NCBI GenBank assembly: GCA_036271855.1
Contig: DATAZV010000449.1
Coordinates: 1 to 9,390 of the forward strand
Origin: JAQGMJ01 sp036271855
GTDB taxonomy: Bacteria > Pseudomonadota > Gammaproteobacteria > Burkholderiales > JAEUOS01
Direction: 5' to 3'
Length of the DNA stretch: 9,390 nucleotides
Part shown: piece by piece, positions 5,925 through 9,390 of the stretch
How the letters are laid out: each line of letters begins with the position of its first letter
Numbering within the stretch: position 1 is the first letter of the stretch
The notes under the pieces: model-generated
What the model was told of the DNA's origin: nothing
Seen by the model: only the letters and a program-made list of their open reading frames with translations
Databases searched by the model: none
Translations under genes and position numbers: made by a program

Positions 5925-5950
5925 GCCGGCGCGGGCTCTGCCTGCGCGGC
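5925..5950 (+). terminator. GC-rich hairpin between fis and purH (possible terminator or attenuator)
   Basis: Just after the fis stop, 5925-5936 can pair with 5940-5950. This gives 11 pairs (one G-U) with one bulged G and a TCT loop, a very stable stem. What follows is TTCATCATCCGTTTT, with a four-T run only 11 nt later, so it is not a canonical intrinsic terminator. It may stabilise the dusB-fis mRNA 3' end, cause partial termination, or be part of the purH leader. Confidence 0.45.
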
Positions 5951-5991
5951 TTCATCATCCGTTTTACCCAATCGCCCACCGGCGCATCGCC

Positions 5992-7560
5992 ATGCCCATT
6001 CAACAAGCCCTGCTCTCGGTGTCGGACAAGACCGGCGTCCTCGAATTTGCCCGTGCCTTAAGCAGCCTGGGCGTCAAGCTGCTGTCCACCGGCGGCACTG
6101 CCAAGCTGCTGCGTGACAACCAGGTGCCGGTCACCGAAGTCAGCGACTACACCGGCTTTCCGGAAATGCTCGATGGTCGGGTGAAAACCCTGCACCCGAA
6201 AATCCACGGCGGACTGCTGGGCCGGCGCAGCCTGCCCGCGCACGTGGCGAAGATGCAGGAGCACGGCATCCAGAACATCGACCTGCTGGTGGTCAACCTC
6301 TACCCATTCACCCAGACCGTTGCCAAGCCCGATTGCTCGCTGGAAGACGCGATCGAGAATATCGACATCGGCGGCCCGGCGATGATCCGCGCCGCGGCGA
6401 AAAACTGGGAAGACGTGACAGTGGTGGTCGACCCCGCCGACTACGCCCGCGTGCTCAATGAAATGAAATCCGGCAACGGCAGTACCACACGCGAAACCCG
6501 CTTCGCCCTCGCGGGCAGGGTCTACAGCCACACCGCCGCCTACGACGGCGCCATCAGCAACTACCTCACCAGCCTGGCCGCACCCGCACCGGTGCCCGAG
6601 CGCGGCGCCTTCCCGGAAAAGCTCAACCTGCAATTCACCAAGGTGCAGGAAATGCGCTACGGCGAAAACCCGCACCAGTCCGCCGCCTTCTACCGCGACG
6701 CCGTACCCGCCGCCGGCACACTTGCCGCCTACACGCAGTTGCAGGGCAAGGAACTGTCGTACAACAACATCGGCGATGCCGACGCCGCCTGGGAATGCGT
6801 GAAGAGCTTTGAAGCACCGGCTTGTGTCATCGTCAAGCACGCCAACCCTTGCGGCGTAGCCATCGGCGCCAATGCACTCGGCGCCTACACCAATGCATTG
6901 AAGACCGACCCTACCTCGGCCTTTGGCGGCATCATCGCCTTCAACGGCCCGCTCGACGGCGCCGCTGCCGAAGCCGTCGCCAGGCAGTTCGTCGAAGTGG
7001 TGATCGCCACCGCCTACGACGCCCGCGCCCGCGAAATCTTCGCCGCCAAGCAGAACGTGCGCCTGCTCACCGTGCCTCTGGCCAAGAGCGGCAACCAATA
7101 TGACTTCAAGCGCGTCGGCGGCGGCCTGCTGGTGCAGTCACCGGATGCGAAGAACGTGCAGGCGAGCGAACTCAAGCAGGCCAGCAAGCGCGCCCCCTCG
7201 GTGTCCGAGCTGGCCGACCTGATGTTCGCCTGGCGCGTCGCCAAATACGTCAAATCCAACGCCATCGTCTTTTGCGGCGGCGGCATGACCTTGGGCGTGG
7301 GCGCCGGCCAGATGAGCCGCGTCGACTCCACCCGCATCGCCGTCATCAAGGCGCAAAACGCCGGCCTCTCGCTCAAGGGTTCGGTGGTCGCCTCCGACGC
7401 TTTCTTCCCCTTCCGCGACGGCATCGACGTGCTGGCCGAGGCCGGCGCCCGCGCAGTGATCCAGCCCGGCGGCTCGATGCGCGACGACGAAGTGATCGCC
7501 GCGGCGGACGAGCACGGCATCGCCATGATGCTGACCGGCACGCGGCACTTCAGACACTGA
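5992..7560 (+). CDS. purH: Bifunctional AICAR transformylase / IMP cyclohydrolase
   Basis: This 522-residue cytosolic enzyme catalyses the last two steps of de novo purine synthesis: 10-formyl-THF-dependent formylation of AICAR, then ring closure to IMP. The N-terminal MGS-like cyclohydrolase domain (about 1-190) shows SDKTGV, LLSTGGT (30-36) and DGRVKTLHPKIHGGLL (61-76). The transformylase domain shows RYGENPHQSAAFY (222 onward) and the catalytic Lys-His pair in VKHANPCG (K282, H283). SAFGGIIAFN and the C-terminal DAFFPFRDG, GARAVIQPGGSMRD and MMLTGTRHFRH also match. Length is normal. The ATG at 5992 gives the standard MPIQQALLSVSDKTG start. The 72-nt gap after fis holds a hairpin but no convincing promoter. 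I see no PurR-like operator. Confidence 0.98.
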   Translation: MPIQQALLSVSDKTGVLEFARALSSLGVKLLSTGGTAKLLRDNQVPVTEVSDYTGFPEMLDGRVKTLHPKIHGGLLGRRSLPAHVAKMQEHGIQNIDLLVVNLYPFTQTVAKPDCSLEDAIENIDIGGPAMIRAAAKNWEDVTVVVDPADYARVLNEMKSGNGSTTRETRFALAGRVYSHTAAYDGAISNYLTSLAAPAPVPERGAFPEKLNLQFTKVQEMRYGENPHQSAAFYRDAVPAAGTLAAYTQLQGKELSYNNIGDADAAWECVKSFEAPACVIVKHANPCGVAIGANALGAYTNALKTDPTSAFGGIIAFNGPLDGAAAEAVARQFVEVVIATAYDARAREIFAAKQNVRLLTVPLAKSGNQYDFKRVGGGLLVQSPDAKNVQASELKQASKRAPSVSELADLMFAWRVAKYVKSNAIVFCGGGMTLGVGAGQMSRVDSTRIAVIKAQNAGLSLKGSVVASDAFFPFRDGIDVLAEAGARAVIQPGGSMRDDEVIAAADEHGIAMMLTGTRHFRH

Positions 7561-7617
7561 AAACTGGCGGCGCCCAAGTCGCGGTAGCATAGCGGCCATG
7601 CACTTCAACGCGCGCGC

Positions 7618-8154
7618 ATGAGAATCCTCGGCATCGACCCCGGCCTGCGCCTTACCGGCTACGGCGTGATCGAGCGTCACGGCTCGGTGTTGACCTACGT
7701 CGCCAGCGGCACCATCCGCATTCCCACCGGCGGCGAGTTGCCGGAGCGCCTGCGTCACATTCTCGACGGCATTGAAGAGGTGGTCGGCACTTACCGGCCG
7801 GAAATCGCGGTGATCGAAAAGGTGTTCGTCAACACCAACCCGCAGTCCACCCTGCTGCTGGGGCAGGCACGCGGCGCGGCGATTTGCGCGCTGGTGCTGG
7901 CCGACTTGCCGGTGTCCGAGTACACGGCGCTGCAGATCAAGCAGGCGGTGGCGGGCCACGGCCGGGCGCAAAAATCGGCGATGCAGGAGATGGTCAAGCG
8001 CCTGCTCAAGCTTTCCGGCAGCCCCAGCCCGGACTCGGCCGACGCCTTGGCAGCGGCGATCTGCCACACCAGCCACATCGCGATGAAGGCGGCGGCCGGC
8101 GGGCAACTGGCGCGCATGGGCCTGAAGGTGCGCGGCGGGCGACTAGTTGGCTAG
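7618..8154 (+). CDS. ruvC: Holliday-junction resolvase RuvC
   Basis: This 178-residue dimeric endonuclease cuts Holliday junctions symmetrically and works with RuvAB in recombinational repair. The four acidic catalytic residues of the RNase-H-like fold are all present: D7 (LGIDPGL), E67 (VIEKVF), D139 and D142 (SPDSADALAAAICH). NTNPQSTLLLGQARGAA and VAGHGRAQKSAMQEMVKRLL are also characteristic. The start at 7618 puts the catalytic aspartate at the canonical position 7. The ATG at 7598 is in another frame. The 57-nt gap after purH shows no clear promoter or ribosome-binding site. The gene ends a few bases before a palindromic repeat element. Confidence 0.97.
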   Translation: MRILGIDPGLRLTGYGVIERHGSVLTYVASGTIRIPTGGELPERLRHILDGIEEVVGTYRPEIAVIEKVFVNTNPQSTLLLGQARGAAICALVLADLPVSEYTALQIKQAVAGHGRAQKSAMQEMVKRLLKLSGSPSPDSADALAAAICHTSHIAMKAAAGGQLARMGLKVRGGRLVG

Positions 8155-8159
8155 GCTAA

Positions 8160-8190
<31 letters not shown>

Positions 8191-8207
8191 GGCGCGGCCC
8201 GAACTCA

Positions 8208-8230
8208 TGGATTTTCGCTTTCGCGGGAAC
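8208..8230 (-). repeat. REP/dRS3-like palindromic repeat, copy 2, inverted and decayed
   Basis: Positions 8216-8229 are the exact reverse complement of 8167-8180 in copy 1 (14 bp). The homology extends through 8208-8215 with two changes (CC to TT in the outer arm). In plus-strand RNA the changed arm can still pair through G-U wobbles. With copy 1 it forms a long inverted repeat around a loop of about 19 nt. Confidence 0.75.
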
Positions 8231-8255
8231 GCCCCGAAGGAAGTGGCCTTGGGCC

Positions 8256-8274
8256 ATGACAGGTACTTTGTCAT
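8256..8274. repeat. ATGACA / TGTCAT inverted repeat
   Basis: ATGACA (8256-8261) and TGTCAT (8269-8274) pair across a 7-nt loop. The left arm also complements the TGTCAT (8162-8167) that opens copy 1, so 8162-8261 could be one 100-bp element with 6-bp terminal inverted repeats. The short 5-bp stem TGGCC/GGCCA at 8244-8256 lies just before it. Confidence 0.45.
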
Positions 8275-8315
8275 CGGCGCTGCTCCGGGCACGCCGCCCT
8301 GCTAAACTTCGCGCC

Positions 8316-8897
8316 ATGATAGGACGCATCGCCGGCACCCTGCTGGAAAAAACTCCGCCACACGTGCTGGTGGACTGCGGCGGCGTTGGCTATGAGCTGG
8401 ACGTGCCGATGTCCACGCTGTACAACCTGCCCAACCCGGGTGAAAAGGTCTCGCTGTTCACCCAGCTGATCGTGCGCGAGGACGCGCACCTGCTCTACGG
8501 CTTCGGCAGCACCCAGGAGCGCGATGCCTTTCGCCAGCTGACCAAGATTTCCGGCGTCGGCCCGCGCACCGCCCTTTCGGTGCTCTCCGGCCTTTCGGTG
8601 GCCGAGCTGGCGCAGGCCATCACCATGCAGGAAACCGGGCGCCTGACCAAGGTGCCGGGCATCGGCAAAAAGACCGCCGAGCGCCTGCTGCTGGAATTGA
8701 AGGGCAAGCTGGGTGCCGACATGTCGGCGGTGATGGATGTCAACCGCCCCACGCCGGCCGGCAACGATGTGCTCAACGCCCTGCTGGCGCTGGGCTACAG
8801 CGACAAGGAAGCGCTGCTGGCGATCAAGCAGATACCGGCGGGCCTCTCGGTCTCCGAAGGCATACGCCATGCCTTGCGTTTGCTGTCGAAGGTCTGA
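8316..8897 (+). CDS. ruvA: Holliday-junction branch-migration protein RuvA
   Basis: This 193-residue protein forms tetramers that bind the four-way junction and load RuvB hexamers. The N-terminal OB domain begins MIGRIAGTLLEKTPPHVLVDCGGVGYEL and includes LFTQLIVREDAHLLYGF. Two helix-hairpin-helix motifs follow: ISGVGPRTALSVLS (78-91) and VPGIGKKTAERLLLELK (113-129). A flexible acidic/proline linker leads to the C-terminal RuvB-binding domain (150-193, NALLALGYSDKEALLAI). The ATG at 8316 is the conserved start. An in-frame ATG at 8256 would add 20 residues encoded by the repeat region and is rejected. No strong Shine-Dalgarno sequence precedes the ATG. ruvB follows 7 nt after the stop, so ruvAB is an operon. 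Confidence 0.97.
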   Translation: MIGRIAGTLLEKTPPHVLVDCGGVGYELDVPMSTLYNLPNPGEKVSLFTQLIVREDAHLLYGFGSTQERDAFRQLTKISGVGPRTALSVLSGLSVAELAQAITMQETGRLTKVPGIGKKTAERLLLELKGKLGADMSAVMDVNRPTPAGNDVLNALLALGYSDKEALLAIKQIPAGLSVSEGIRHALRLLSKV

Positions 8898-8904
8898 GTA
8901 GACA

Positions 8905-9390
8905 ATGGCCATCGAACCCGATCACCTGACCTCCAGCGCCCTGCCGCGCGCCATCTCGGCGGCGCCGGAGTCCAAACAGGAAGAAGCCTTCGAGCGGGCG
9001 CTGCGCCCCAAGCTGCTGGACGAGTACGTCGGCCAGCACAAGGTACGCGACAAGCTGTCGATTTTCATCGAGGCCGCGCGCAAGCGCAAAGAGGCGCTGG
9101 ACCACGTGCTGCTGTTCGGCCCGCCCGGCCTGGGCAAGACCACGCTGGCCCACATCATCGCGCGCGAAATGGGGGTGAACCTGCGCCACACCTCCGGCCC
9201 GGTGCTGGAACGCCCGGGCGACCTGGCGGCGCTCTTGACCAACCTCGAACCGAACGACGTGCTGTTCATCGACGAGATCCACCGGCTGTCGCCGATTGTC
9301 GAGGAAATCTTGTATCCGGCGCTGGAAGACTTCCAGATCGACATCATGATCGGCGAAGGCCCCGCGGCGCGCTCGGTCAAGCTCGACCTG
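8905..9390 (+). CDS. ruvB: Holliday-junction helicase RuvB (3' truncated by window edge)
   Basis: The first 162 residues of the AAA+ motor that drives RuvA-bound branch migration are present; the frame runs off the right edge. Visible are RALRPKLLDEYVGQHKVRDKL, the Walker A motif GPPGLGKTT (72-80, K78), HTSGPVLERPGDLAALLTNL, Walker B FIDEIHRL (120-127) with the DEIH box, and YPALEDFQIDIMIGEGPAARSVKLDL. Sensor 1, sensor 2 and the winged-helix domain lie outside the window. The ATG at 8905 gives the usual short polar N-terminus. The spacing of 7 nt from ruvA implies co-transcription. Confidence 0.97.
   Translation, partial: MAIEPDHLTSSALPRAISAAPESKQEEAFERALRPKLLDEYVGQHKVRDKLSIFIEAARKRKEALDHVLLFGPPGLGKTTLAHIIAREMGVNLRHTSGPVLERPGDLAALLTNLEPNDVLFIDEIHRLSPIVEEILYPALEDFQIDIMIGEGPAARSVKLDL

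Noticed and set aside
6058..7098. 346-codon minus-strand frame over purH
   Set aside because: It is fully antisense to a certain purH gene, has Gly/Val/Asp/His-rich shadow composition and no recognisable domain.
8256..8315. Earlier RuvA start at ATG 8256
   Set aside because: It adds 20 residues encoded by the repeat-bearing spacer. RuvA proteins begin MIGRI, which matches the ATG at 8316.

Overview
The window is a high-GC, gene-dense, entirely plus-strand stretch of a proteobacterial chromosome, most likely a betaproteobacterium. The lineage call rests on gene order, dusB-fis-purH-ruvC-ruvA-ruvB behind pepP-ubiH, and on the short 82-residue Fis. I cannot fix the genus from sequence alone. 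No tRNA, rRNA, CRISPR array, phage gene or transposase is visible.

Left part (1-2005): the 3' end of amgK (MurNAc/GlcNAc kinase), then azlC and azlD (a two-subunit branched-chain amino-acid exporter), then murU (MurNAc-1-phosphate uridylyltransferase). AmgK and MurU catalyse consecutive steps of cell-wall sugar recycling, and here the transporter pair sits between them. The genes are joined by 4-nt stop/start overlaps (TTGA, TTGA, ATGA, ATGA). One of these junctions contains a 25-bp direct duplication of the murU 5' end, which creates a 22-codon mini-ORF between azlD and murU.

Middle part (2015-5919): pepP (Xaa-Pro aminopeptidase) and ubiH (ubiquinone-ring hydroxylase) are nearly abutting. 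A 134-nt gap to the best dusB start follows. It holds the clearest promoter of the window, a consensus TATAAT followed by a GC-rich discriminator. This promoter probably drives dusB (tRNA dihydrouridine synthase) and fis (nucleoid protein), which overlap by 4 nt.

Right part (5992-9390): purH (last two steps of IMP synthesis), ruvC, ruvA and the first 162 codons of ruvB (Holliday-junction processing). A GC-rich hairpin lies between fis and purH. The 161-nt gap between ruvC and ruvA carries an inverted pair of a REP/dRS3-like palindromic repeat and a further small hairpin.

The genes are overwhelmingly conserved housekeeping genes and I see no undescribed system. The features most worth a second look are non-coding or architectural: the duplicated murU start, azlCD inside the amgK-murU pair, the composite palindromic element between ruvC and ruvA, a perfect 18-bp palindrome inside azlD, and the stringent-type promoter ahead of dusB-fis.
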